In this document: positions 11,794 to 23,823 of the stretch, piece after piece
Numbering within the stretch: position 1 is the first letter of the stretch
Layout of the letters: every line of letters starts with the position of its first letter
Origin: Desmodus rotundus
Lineage: Eukaryota > Chordata > Mammalia > Chiroptera > Phyllostomidae
Length of the DNA: 64,000 nucleotides
Reading direction: 5' to 3'
Assembly: GCF_022682495.2 (NCBI RefSeq)
Contig: NC_071398.1
Span: 26,849,426 to 26,913,425 of the forward strand
The notes under the pieces: model-generated
The model's input: only the letters and a program-made list of their open reading frames with translations
Databases searched by the model: none
Told to the model about the DNA's origin: nothing
Program-made: the position numbers and the translations under genes

Positions 11794-12671
11794 CTGTTCC
11801 AGGACATAGAAGGAAGTGCCTAGAACTTAGACGTAAGTGTTCCATAAACGGGTAGCTACAATTTCAAACTTACCTATAAAGCTGTAAAGGGGAATAGAGA
11901 AAGCAAACAGTTGTGTTTGTTTTCTGAGCCCCTAGATAGTAATGCCTAAATGAGAATAGTGGAACAAATTAAACTTTTTCAGCGTGAATAAACCTTCCCA
12001 AGTTCAGCTCCAGCGACAAACCACAGTTGGGTAGTGCTGCCAACATCCAGAGAGAAGGTGTGGTGATGGGCTTTGCAGTCGCTTCTGCTACAGCCCAAGT
12101 ACCCAGGGAGTGAAAATGGTGACACCCCACGCCCCTCTCCTGCCAGCCCCTCCCCACCCCTCCGCACGATTGTGTGGATCGAGTTCCATTATAAGCACAC
12201 ATCTGGGGTCCAGCACAGCCTGTGTTGCCTCTTGCATGATTGTTTTCCCCCTCCCATGTTTTATTTTTTTATCCCTTCTCCTGGGAGGAAACAGCCAGTT
12301 CAAACCAACATCACTGATAGAATCTAAAAGCAACAGGAATGTTCCCAAACCCCTCCCCCCTGTCACGAGAGCTAATTGCACCTGTCTACAGATGCATGGG
12401 CAGTTCTGATGTAGCTTGGACTTTACATTTTAAGGAGATTTTACTGATGGAAACATCCAATCTTTCAGGCCATGAAAACTTAATTTAACCATGAATTTCC
12501 TCCCTCAAGATTTCATTATGTTTGGTAAAATAATACAATGAAATAAACTGTACTCTTTCAGTGTCTGGAAAGGCATGGGCGTGCGATTCCTCCACTTCAT
12601 TAATTGAAATGGAGAAGTAGTGTAAAAGGTATTTTTGTTAACTTTAAAGAGAAAGGAAAGACACCCCACCT

Positions 12672-12727
12672 CACACACACACATGCGTGTGCACACATAC
12701 AGGTAGGTACACACCCATGCACACACT
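12672..12727. repeat. (CA)n-rich low-complexity tract
   Basis: Imperfect CA/TG alternation: CACACACACATGCGTGTGCAC, then ACACCCATGCACACAC. Confidence 0.8.
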
Positions 12728-15700
12728 CCTCCAACTGCCTTCCTTTATTGTGTGTGCTTATGAGGTTAAATGAAGAAGATATTTTCTTCTCCCCAGAAAT
12801 ATTATGGCTCAGAACAGCATTTTAGCACTATTATTGTGTGATAACATCAGAGCGGGGAAGTAATTATTTTCCGATAATACATGTGCTCCACTTTGGCTGG
12901 TTCTGGCAGTGCTCTCACGCTGAGGTCTATGAAGTATAGATTGTACATTTCAACACTTATTCAAAATATGTATTTTTTGATTGATGAGGACATTGCAGCA
13001 TGCCGCTTTCATAATTTGCATTTAAAAATGGTTCTGGGCGTAAATCATTGGTGTAGATTATTTCAATCACAAGTCAAATGGTTCTTGCGTAAGTGCTCTA
13101 ACGTATGCTTTTGTTAAATATATTACAGGAAAGTCAGGGCTTTAACCTGTGCGTCTTAACATACTTTCGGTATCTTGTTACTATTCAATATCTGTCTTTC
13201 CTCTTTAACAAAGAAAACCCCAGCTCTTATCGTTGCTGTCAAATTAAAGTTTAGCCTTTGTCTTCCCAAACATGTATATTTTGTGCTTACCTCAAAGCCA
13301 GACATGTCCTTTTAGGGGATTTATTAGCAAGATGCTTGATGGAAAGTAAAAAAATCTCTATTTGATCAGAGAAAACATAAGTGATGAGACTAAAGTAAGC
13401 TTTAACAAGTCCTGCCATTTTTTAAAACATAAGATTTCGAGCCCCCACAAAGGACCCTAGTCTTATCTGGAGATCTCCTGCAAGACCTTCAAACATGAAA
13501 ATTGCATTGAATTTCCTCATAAAGGGAAGAGGAGTTCTTAGTGTGAGGCAAATGACAGGAAAGAGACACTTGAGATTACAAAGGCAAGGACACTATTACT
13601 TTTAAAGGCTTTAAGAAAATGTTACTGCTGAACCTGAATGACTTACAATGGAAATCCATGTAAAGAACCATTTTTGAGCCTGCATTTTAGCTAGGACTCT
13701 GGCAATTTTAAGAAATGAAGCCATTGCTGATAAGAGGTTATCCCCTGCTGGGTGGAAAGTTCAAAGATGGGTAGAAACCAGGAGGGAGAACCAAGACTCA
13801 AGAAATAGACACCTAGGAGGAAACCTGGGCAGCTTTGCCAGAGCTGAAGCTGGAATAAGTGCTTACCAAGAGTTTGGAATTTACAGAATGAAATTTATAA
13901 AACTGATAAGCTGGAGTGGGGGAGTCAGGAATTTGGGGAAGCCCCAGGAAATCCACAGTGATTTTCACACAAGAGAAGGAAAGAGGTAACCAGCCCAAGT
14001 CACACTGGCTTGGTTGTCAAAGGAAGTCCCTTCCTCAGTGTCCTAGATCCATTTCCTCCTGTCACCTCACTATGCCTCAGTCCCCAGAACTGCCCTGCAC
14101 TGCGTCTTACTGCTTACCACTCCATACTGTCATTCTTTTCTGGATTCTGTTGGCTTTGCTGTTTCTCCTGCAGGAATGTGACCCCCCTGAGCATTTCGCT
14201 TGTGTCCGTTTTGTTTACAGCTTTATGCCAGGTGCTTGCCTCCTCGTAGGCTCCGGAGTGATTTTGCAATAACCGGTTGAAATTGAAACAGGGCACTGGG
14301 ACATTCAAGAGAAGATCTATGTCAAAGTCAAATCCAAGCAGTGAGGTCTCTATCTCTAGCAGGTGTCCTTGGAAAGTCAAACTCAGTCTCTGGAAACACC
14401 ACCTTTCTTCCTTAAAGTGGGCACATGGCACGTCCCGTTCCACTCCTTAGCACACCGGTACCAAGGCCGTGACATAACTCATGACTGCATGGCCTCAGCC
14501 TTCTGGGAAGAAGGTCTGTTCTCTTGCTGTGACTCCCATGGGATCTTTTATTAAACTTTGTCATTGTGGACTCCAGAAATCCTTCCAGACAAATGGCAGC
14601 TTTATTTTTGAGGCGGTGATTTATGTCCCTGGAAGAATAATCCTCAGTGAAGGTGTCTCTCCTTCATCATAAAGGAATAACAAAACATTTATAAAAGGCA
14701 GACAGAGCTTCAGATGAGTGAGTACGAAAGTTCTGCACACTATCAAATGGCTGAAAGAATATGCATATATTAATTAAGAATTCTGACATACTTCTTTCAC
14801 AAGGTCCCTCATGAAAGATAGACTATTTTCCACATTTACTTTGTGTTGGAAGTGACAGATGAAATTAATATGCTTCGTAAATTGCCATCACGGAGGGTCA
14901 ATTAACAAGTGAACTAACCTTGTGAAAGTCATTTTGAAAGACTAGTTATGTCTATAATATTCCCTGTCAAATTAGGTAAAAGTGAGAAAATTAGAAGGCT
15001 GTCAAATAAATAGCAGTCTAAGATACTGAGTAATTGCATTTTTGATAAGGGAAATTAGTTTCTGTGATTGTTAGTTGAGAAACAGAAAATGAGTAGTGGA
15101 AGTACCAAAGATTTTTAAGCTCTGTGTGTATAATACATGCATGCACATAGGTAATGGATGGATGTATGCTTCTGCACACACATACATGTAGAGGCAGGCA
15201 GTCAGGAAAATCATACAGAGGTTCAAATTGTAGGTGAGACAGATCCATAGTCCTTCTCCAATCCCGTTCCCCTTTTCTCCACTGAGGCCATCTCCCTTCA
15301 GGTGCGCCCCACGCTCATACCTGGTGAGCTCTCACCTCTGTCTTTACTCACTCAGCTTCCTTTTCAGTCATTCCCACCTTTTCCCTTCAATCTTTCAGAA
15401 TTAACTCCTGTGCCTGTGCTGTGGGCTGGCCAGTGTTCTTGGCCATGGACAGGCACAGCCGCCTGCCCTAGGGAGCCAGCATTCTTGTAGGACAGAATGG
15501 TGTCAGCGGTGACTGATGCCAAAACCCTGTCCTGGCAAGCTATTTACTTCGAGGCTTTAACAGTACCATAGAGACAAACCCAATCAGGCCTGTTTTAGAG
15601 ACTGCAGGAGCTTACAGCAGTCTGATTCCAGGGCTATTTTCAGATGGAAACAGCCACACAGCTGGTTCCAGAAGAGCCACATGACTCAGGCAGGCCAGGC

Positions 15701-16299
15701 ACTCTGACAGAAGGGCTGTCCTCAGCCAGGGCAGATGCAACTGTGGCTGGGTACCCTCCCTCCCTCCCTGTGGTCAAATGTTCCTCCATGGAGCCTCCCT
15801 CCTCTCTTGCCTCCTTTAATATCTCCGTTCCCTTCATCAGTACTTTGTCATATCTGTGATGTCCCAGTTGTGCCAATTAGATCTTTGACTGGGCCTTAAG
15901 TTCCCATTTGTCATATGAATCAGTAGGGCTTAAAATTCATCTGGAGTTTCGGTTGCCTGTTTCCATCCCTCTGTGACCTTCTGTGAGACTCGGAGCCAGT
16001 GAGCTCTCTTATCAGGAAGTGTGCTCCCCGGGTGTGAAATGAGGCTGCTTTGCAGCAAGGAGATGTATTTAAAACTTTTTTAAAATAAAAGTTGTTATAT
16101 TTATATGTATACAAGAGCCCAGACACGCATATGTGTGTAGAGCAGATGCTTTGTATGAAATCCTGTTCCTTCCCCTAGACCGTCACCTTATGTCTTCCCG
16201 TTGCCAGCAGACTTTCAGAAGGCACGTGCACTGAGGCAGTGAGTGGGTGTGTAATGTGTGTGTACATATATTCACACGTGCATGCACAGACAGTTTCTT

Positions 16300-16405
16300 T
16301 CCACAGGACCCCCATTTTACAGTCAGAAACTGTGTCTCAGTGAAGGGACGTGATCTCTGTGAGGCCACACAGTAAGGAATGGCATTGAGGGTTGAACTTG
16401 TACTC
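16300..16405 (-). repeat. MIR SINE fragment
   Basis: CCCATTTTACAGTCAGAAAC, TGTGAGGCCACACAGTAAGG and GGGTTGAACTTG match the reverse-complement MIR order. Confidence 0.6.
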
Positions 16406-19400
16406 TCTCCCAAAAGGCTTTCTTTACAGCCAGCTTGCTCAGCTGAGACAAACAGAACCTCTTCCTAATGAAGGAAGAATTTTGGGAAAGAATAAGCCCC
16501 ACATTTTTTTTTCTGTTGGTGGAATGACACATACTCATTCCAACCTTTAGTGTTTTCTGCCCCTGATCACACAATGCACGCCCCCCTGGCCTGCCCGGTG
16601 CAGGCTGATGCAGGCCAGCTGGCCGAGGTTGCATGCATGCAGCTGGGACTGGCTCAGAGGAACATTCTCACCTGAGTTGCTCAGGGTCCTGTGATGGAAG
16701 GACAGGCAGTAACTTCAGCAGCTAGAGAATTCTTACTGGCCAACTTAAGCACTGAGAGAATCGTTGAATGAATGCTGGCCATATTTCACAAGTTTAAGTC
16801 TGACAGCTGGGTCTCGGGAAAGACAGCAACAGGTTCAGTTCTGGGGATCCCAGCCAGGAACTCTTAGAGATTTTCTTTTAGGTAGAACCCACCTACCATC
16901 CCACACTCTGCATCATGGTTCCCATTTCCAGCAGAGAACTTTCAATTGCCTCTTTTGTGTAGGACTGAAGGAAATAAGAGTGTGATTGCTTGACCCACCA
17001 CAGCAGAGGGAAAGGGGAGAGGCAACGGCCCAAGGATAAACAGGGTGCTCTTACTTAGAGAAGGGGGCCAGGGATGAGAGGAAGTCAGAACTTACAGACA
17101 GCTCCCAAGTGATATTACGAAGTAAAATCAGACCAAAAAAAGCTTAATTGCTTCTCTGTTGCTTTCAAATCTAAACTGCAAATGTACATACAAAATTTGG
17201 CAGCAGTAAAGGGAGCAGCTTGTGGATGTGACAGAAGCTAGGAGTTTAACTCAGAAAATCTGCATGCAGATCCCAGCCTGGCGCCTCCAGCAGTGGTACC
17301 TTGGTCTCAGAGTTCACCATGCCAGAGCCTGCTGTAAAGCTCAAGTTATCTCAGTCCTCCCCGAGGGGAGTCACTAGGGGGATCGCAGGAGGTGCAGCTT
17401 CCAGAAGTGCATGGGAAGTCAGTACTCACCCCAGATGGGTCTCGCGTACAGAAGATTGGCATTAAGATCACAAATAACAAGTGAAGCCGATGCATATGTT
17501 CATGGGTTTACACACTGTTTTAAATACTTGTAAATATCTCTCATGGGCCACTTACTTTTGTATAGTTGGGAACAGTGAATAAATAACAGGCTTTTTCTTA
17601 AAGGTAGTCTTTGAATTCTGAAGGACTGGCAGATTTCACAGCTATTGATATTTTGACAGATGTGTTGGTGACGAGATCTTTGAGTGCAATTATCTTTGAA
17701 ATTATACATGTTGCAAGTGTAGACATGGATATCCAGCTCGGTAGATGCCACCTTCTCTGCACACCTGTGTGCCACCGCCATCCTTCATATGCACATTGCC
17801 ACTAAGCTTTCGGCTGGCTAACGACGGCCTTTTCAGTGAGGTTACTCCATGCTAGTAACCCACAAAGCAGTAAGACTCCTAAAAAAGGAAAAGAGTGACA
17901 CTGCAATTTTTAGAAATTCTCAGCCCAAAGTTGAAGAGCCCAGGCCATGGAAGACTTTTAGAAGAAATTTGGGGATAGAGAGTTGGATGGGCAGTGCCAG
18001 TGGACAACTCGCAAGGATATTTGAAGTCCTTGGTATTATCAATTTAATGCTGGAGTTTTAGAAGGAAACAACTTATAATGAATTACGATTGCCTTATTTT
18101 CCATTATTTTAGTTGATGTTGTTAAACAATAGATTCTGGAATTGGCTAAGGAAGAACAGTTATTTGAAAAATGTGCTGTTTTGAATAAACTGATCCTGAC
18201 TTAATGAGCTTTTAGCAGGGTTTATGCATGACTTGCTGCCCATATTACATTGCTAAGGTAAGCTACTTAAAACTATGGTGCAATCTGATGTTTTTCAGTT
18301 CATTTGTCTGTTTCATTAATGATGGAATGTATTTTCCAGCACACAAATCCTATTTATGATCAAGACATTGTTGTTCTGTAGATCAACTTAAACCCTTACA
18401 CTGTGTAATTTACCTGCTGTCAAATCTCATTTGAGGAGCTGCTGTCTAGCACTGCCCTAATCAAAAATATGCCCAAGTGTAATGAGCTGTGAATGTTGTG
18501 TCTAGTATTATTTATTTTAATAAACTTTTGTTCACCCCTACCACACTTTGGGCAACTGGCAATCTATAACATTTTCCGTGCTCTTCCTTTTTAACCAATT
18601 ATCTTTCCCATGGGGATAATGATTCACAAAAATGTGAATGTTTTTGTTCTTTCATATGTGTCTTAATGGGTAATAGCTGATTAGAGAGTGTTCAAGAGAA
18701 ATATCAAAATGATTTGGTATTGAAAGTAAAATTAATAATTAATAAGACAAATAATTTTCTAAACTAAAATAGCTGAGATAATATGTGAAGTTTGATCAGT
18801 GAGCTTCCAGGACAGAACACTTCTCAACTTCTGGGAGTCAGGCTGGTCTGTGATGCATAATCAGTATGCCCCACGATGGGCAGAGTACCCCCCAAAGATG
18901 CATGTCAATATGTTCAGCTGCACAGTTTATTGAGACCATTTCCATTTGCTTGAATCACACAGCTGCCCATAGTGGGTAGAGAATACCATGGACACCCTTC
19001 AGCTTTATGGGGTCCTTTCAAACAATATATGTCCAGCGGGTGCCATCTACCCTTCATTACAGGCAGAAAATCCAAGTCCCAGATCACTAGGGTACAGTTA
19101 CATTACACTCACACTGAGTTTATGCAAAGGCAAATATTTTGCTTGGAAAATCGTAGAAAGAACCACTTAAATACTGTGGGTGGCTCTTCCTCGTTCCCAC
19201 CAGTAGACACATGCCCTTAGTGAGAGGAGAAGCAACCGGAACAGCTGTTGTGGTTTCACAGTGAGCGTATCTCAACAAGCTGAGTGTGATTCTAGCATCT
19301 AAGATACGGTATGATTTTTTTTTCCATCTACATCCTGTAAAGATAAGCCCACAACTTCATCTGGGGCTCAGCTGAAAGTCAGCCATCTGTTCCAACAATA

Positions 19401-20850
19401 GAGGAAAACATGGCTGTGTTGGACTTCTTGAGTGACTATTCGGTACTGTACTTTCTGGGTGATTTTACTGATTTCAGGAAAAGTTTTGCTATAGTCTTCA
19501 CTTCACGTGTTGACTTTACATTCAGAACTCTGCATGTGATACAACCTCACTCTAAGAGTTTTGGGACACTGTCCCTAAAAAGGGGTTGCACACAGCTTTT
19601 TAAAAAAATATATTTCACTTTAGTTGGCAGTTCTTGTCGGTTCTCAATCTTGTCTTCCTTCGACTTCAGTTCTGGACAGTGTGCTAAATCCTAGAAAGGC
19701 CTGGGAGTTTGGATCCTGCTCCACCATATGTGCCTATCGGTCACAAAACAGCACTACTGCCCAAGTTACAAAGTGACAGTGAGGAGTAACAGTTAACAGT
19801 TTAATGACAGCTAAGGAATGCAGAAGAATGTACACCACAGTGGTAGCTTTCTGTGTATGATATTTATAACTGTGGTCATGGCTCATCCTAAACTTCTGCA
19901 TGTAGGGAAGCCCTAGCGAGTATGGTGGCCTCTCATCAGTATTTCCCTGAGTCCAAGGCAGACCACTAAACCCTTCAGCAAGGTGAGATTCATGGTGCTG
20001 AGAACCACACACATGTGTTTCGCTGAAGACGAACTGATTACACTGAACTTGACGTCATGGCTAACCTGTGTAGCGAACAAGGAAGCAAATACAAAACAAT
20101 AGTGCAGAGCCCTGGAATGAAACCTCGCCTCCACTCCCTCCCCATGTGTACTAATTATTTCCTTCGCCATCACTGCTTCCTGCCCCAAATGACCGGGTGG
20201 TGATAGATGCTTTCTGGCCTAACAATACTACAAAGGCCTATGGGCATGTACTTCATCATCAATTTATGCTTTGTGAAAGATTTTCCTTTGGGGGAAATAA
20301 AAGGATCACTGAATCTGTTGCAAACTCTGGACTGAAACAAAACTAAGCTCTAAGAAAACTTTCATCCTTTGCTCAATGCATTCCGTCTATCGTCTATCGT
20401 GGAGTTCTGAGTGTTTCCTTCCACATTACCTAGTGGCTTTTACTCTGGGGGTAACCCATTTGAATCCTCTGTGATTTAAGCAAGGTCCTTAGGTCATCAT
20501 CAACTTCTATCTAAATTATTTGTGTGTTTGATAAGATGGGTGAACATTCTTTCCATTTCTAGTCTGCCAGGATTCCACACCAGGAATGGTATATGGTTCT
20601 GGCATATGTAGTAAAACAGGCACAAAATGCCCTTTGTTCTTGTGAGAGGTTAATATTTGGAAGTCATATATTAAAACACATATATACATACAGATACTGA
20701 ATAAATATCACCATAGTTGGTATGCTGACTAAGGTCAATGGAATCTAAGTTTCAACTATTTTATGCGTGTCAGGGCCTTTGATTCTCAGTTCATCATACA
20801 CTGGAAAAAGGTGGAGCAATGTGGAAGACAGTCAAGGCTAGTACCTAGAG

Positions 20851-21041
20851 TAGGGGTGTCAAATTCATTTTAACCGGGGGCCACATCAGCCTCACAGTTG
20901 CCTTCAAAGGGCCAAATGTAATTTCAATTCCTTAACAGTTAAGAAGTAGTTACATTTATACAGTCCTAAAATTATTTCGGCCCTTTGAAGGCAACCATGA
21001 GGCTGATGTGGCCCCCGGGGAAAATGAATTTGACACCCCTG
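20851..21041. mobile_element. Palindromic non-autonomous hAT transposon
   Basis: A 191-bp element that is nearly a perfect inverted repeat: both ends read (C/T)AGGGGTGTCAAATTCATTTT inward and the arms continue through GGGGGCCACATCAGCCTCA and TTGCCTTCAAAGGGCC, about 70 bp each, around a short AT-rich centre. The flanks ACCTAGAG (left) and ACTAGAGC (right) look like an 8-bp hAT target duplication with one base lost. No coding capacity. Confidence 0.8.
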
Positions 21042-21344
21042 ACTAGAGCCTACGTATGGATAATTGGCTCCAGAACTGGGAGTGGGGCAAATACAGGGTA
21101 GTTAGACATAGTCTTAGATGCACTAGGGAGTGTGGCCCATGGACCAGAGTAGTGAGGGCTGCCGAGAAGGCTCTCTGGGGGTAACTCTGCAGGAGAGAGG
21201 TGAGCTGCCTTACAAACTAACTCACTGCATACAGCAACCTAAACAGTCTAATAACATTAAAATACCAGCAGTGAGCTCCCTCAGTATACCCAGGCACTCT
21301 GCATGGAATTCTACCATATATTTAATTTTCTCCTCATGGCTAGA

Positions 21345-21900
21345 ATGTTAGTTGGGTTTTTTGCTGCAAAACAACTTTGAAATCACATTGGCTTACAACG
21401 TATATTTATGTTTCTTGTGCACATATCTATTGGTTAACTGAGGTTCATCTGTGCTGGGCTGGGCTCTGTCTGGGTCAGCCTGGATTCCAGCGTGCTTCCT
21501 CTTTCTCCTTGAATGAGGGGCTACCCAGATATAAGAACATAGCAGAGTGATTCTCAAGCAAGGATGATTTTGACCTCCATTGGTCATGTAGCAATGGAGA
21601 TGTTTTAGGTTGTCACAAATGGGAGAAGAGGGTTGCTACTGGTGTGTAGTGGGTAGAGGCCAGGGGTGCTGCTAGACATCCTGCAATGCTCAGGACAGTC
21701 CCCCCACAATGTCCATAGAGACCCCAAATGTCTACAGTGCTGAGGTTGAGGAACCTGTCATAATGGATGGCAGAAGCCCAAGAGGCCAAGCCAGCTACCT
21801 GAACACATTTAAAGCCTTTGCTCATGTCACATCTGCTTGAATTTCATTAGCCAAAGCACATTGCATGGCCAAGTCCAAAGTCACTGGGGTCAGGCTGCAT
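21345..21900 (+). mobile_element. Old interspersed repeat split by MER20
   Basis: TTTTTTGCTGCAAAACAACTTTG, CTTACAACGTATATTTATG and GCTGGGCTGGGCTCTG precede MER20 (21543-21759), and GCAGAAGCCCAAGAGG, CACATCTGCTTG and CCAAAGTCACTGGGGTCAGG follow it. Together they resemble the family seen at 4741-5235. The MER20 copy is therefore the younger insertion. Confidence 0.45.
21543..21759 (+). mobile_element. MER20 (hAT-Charlie) element
   Basis: CAGAGTGATTCTCAAGC at the start, GTAGTGGGTAGAGGCCAGGG and GCTGCTAGACATCCTGCAATG inside, and GCTGAGGTTGAGGAACC at the end follow the MER20 consensus forward. Confidence 0.8.
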
Positions 21901-21999
21901 CCTCTGCCAACTTTCCTTGAAGTACTTCAAGGTACATGACCATGAGAGCCAATCAAGAGTTGCAAAAAAATCCACTGCAGTAATGCTCCCATTCACAAA

Positions 22000-22290
22000 T
22001 GAGGAAACTGAGGCCCAAAATGACTGAGTAATTTGCTCAGCGTCACCTGATTAGAAGTGACTGAGCTGGAACTGGAATCCAAGCTTGATCCTGGCCTCTT
22101 CCTAGGTAGTCTACACTGCTTCTGTTTGGATCTGGGTTACTGGAGCAATCACCAAAGGCAGCTGCAATCAGCCTGTCTCCTCTGTGTGAAATGGGGGCAA
22201 TAATGGTACCTATCCCGTACAGCAATTGGAGAGATTGAAAAGATAGTGTATTTATGATAACACAGTGTCTAAAATATACTGAGCATTCAA
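22000..22290 (-). repeat. MIR SINE pieces, reverse then forward
   Basis: AAATGAGGAAACTGAGGCCC with CAGCGTCACCTGATTAG is reverse MIR (about 22000-22095). GTGAAATGGGGGCAATAATGG with TACCTATCC at about 22185-22215 reads as MIR in the opposite, forward orientation. Two fragments lie head to head. Confidence 0.6.
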
Positions 22291-23066
22291 CAAGCTGAAG
22301 CTGCTGCTACTGCTGCCGCTGTGGAAACACACGAGGTGACGCGGGGTTCGTGACTGGTGAGGAAGCGTCTGCTGTGTTTTCTCGGGTGTAAGTGGTCTAG
22401 GAAAATGGATTCACCTCCTCTGTTTTTTACAAGTTTTAAATCAAATCACTCCATTTCTTGTATCTTTTTTGGTGAACTTTTAGCATTTGGAGGCTGTTTG
22501 ACCTTCAACTGTTGATTAAAAGTCATTTCTATTAAAACTGAGTTATCTATTTTTCATCCTCTAAAAGCAATAAGCCAGGGATTCATGTGGAGTTTAGACA
22601 AGCTGAATTTTTTGAGATTTAATTGAATGAAAGATCCCAAAGGAAACCTCCCGACTCTGTTTAACACAAGTTGCAGCTTTCATTCTGTGGCTCCAACTTG
22701 ACCTTTAGGACCATCTGAAAGGAATCTCAGTGTGGCACCTTGACTTCTGCTTAAAGGCAGGTCCAGTCTCAATGAGCTTGCTGCATAATGCATGCTCCCA
22801 CAGGGTGTCGCTGGGTCAAAGGAAGAGTTTGCTTGGTGAGCTCTAGCATTGTCCTACCGAATCTTGGGAATGTCTGCCTGCCAGGAACAAATGGCTGGGA
22901 GTCATACATCCTTCAGGTTAGGTTATGAGCAGTGTTCTCTCTCAGTGGTCACACAGGAATCTCAAAGTCACTGCCAGGATCTTACAGGCACATTTGGCCC
23001 AATCCAAATGATTGTTCCAGACTTTGTGCCGGGCACTAGGAAATCAGAGGTGGGTGAGATTCAGAT

Positions 23067-23149
23067 GTAGGTAAAATGCACGTCACGATAAAACATCCCT
23101 CTTGATTGCTGTTAAGTGAGAGATGACAGGAGTCAAGAATGAGGTACTG
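23067..23149. repeat. Left arm of an 83-bp inverted duplication
   Basis: The reverse complement of this arm matches 23741-23823 at 78 of 83 positions. The 46 bases nearest the loop are identical, and all five differences are transitions. The 591-bp spacer holds a mariner 5' fragment. The flanks outside both arms do not match. Confidence 0.9.
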
Positions 23150-23235
23150 AAGCGTTCACAGGAACAAAAAAAAATCTTATTCAGTCATTATCCATTAAGG
23201 CACATATGAAACTACATGAAGGCAGAGTAATATTG

Positions 23236-23671
23236 AGTTGGCCAAAAAGTTCATTTGCTTTTTTTCTGTACGATGGCTCTAGTAGTGCTTAGTTGTATTT
23301 AACTTCATTCAAAACAATTTTGTTAGATTGTATTGTGACAGCTGTTACACCAGTATGCATTGTTTTAAAACTTATCGAAGTTGGTAAAGTTTTGTGCAGC
23401 CATTTTAATATTGAAAGTGGAAGAAGATACACAACATTTTTGGTGTATTATGTTTTATTATACGAAGGAAGGTAAGAACACAACTGAAATGCAAAAAAAA
23501 AAAAAAACTTTTGTAGTGTATGGAGAAAGTCCCATGACTGACTGAATGTATCAAAAGTGGTTTGCAAAGTTTCATGCTAGAGATTTCTTGTTGGACGATG
23601 CTCCATGGTCAGGTGGACCAGTTGAAGTTGATAGCGATTAAATCGAGACATTAACTGAACACGATCAACTT
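23236..23671 (+). mobile_element. Mariner transposon, 5' half only
   Basis: Starts with a mariner-type terminal repeat (GAGTTGGCCAAAAAGTTCA). Decayed frames downstream encode the transposase N-terminal DNA-binding part: WFAKFHARDFLLDDAP and GGPVEVDSD correspond to the family's 'WFxKFRxGDFxLEDxPRSGRPxEVD' segment. Sequence resembling mariner stops near 23671 (TTAACTGAACACGATCAAC), so the catalytic domain and 3' terminal repeat are missing. Stop codons and an A-run at about 23491-23505 break the frame. It is a different family from the elements at 9657 and 41482. Confidence 0.75.
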
Positions 23672-23740
23672 TAGGAAGAGTGATGCCTAGGCATGGTTTT
23701 AAGGATGGATGAGAGTTCTCTAGGCCGACACCTTCTGAAG

Positions 23741-23823
23741 CAGTACCTCATTCTTGACTCCTGTCATCTCTCACTTAACAGCAATCGAGAGGGATGTTTT
23801 ATCGTGATGCACATCTTACCTAC
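23741..23823. repeat. Right arm of an 83-bp inverted duplication
   Basis: Inverted copy of 23067-23149 at about 94% identity; see the left arm. It begins about 70 bp after the mariner fragment ends. Confidence 0.9.

Larger units (their letters stand above)
12400..20850. other. Repeat-poor intron block
   Basis: About 8.4 kb in which I recognise little besides the CA tract, a MIR-like piece near 16300-16400 and TG-rich runs at about 16235-16290. No coding frame is convincing. The part from about 18080 to 18790 is AT-rich with homeodomain-type cores (TTAATGAG, TTAATAAACTT, AATTAATAATTAATAAG) and looks little disturbed by insertions. Repeat-poor blocks in large developmental gene introns often hold conserved regulatory DNA, but that is inference here. 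Confidence 0.4.
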
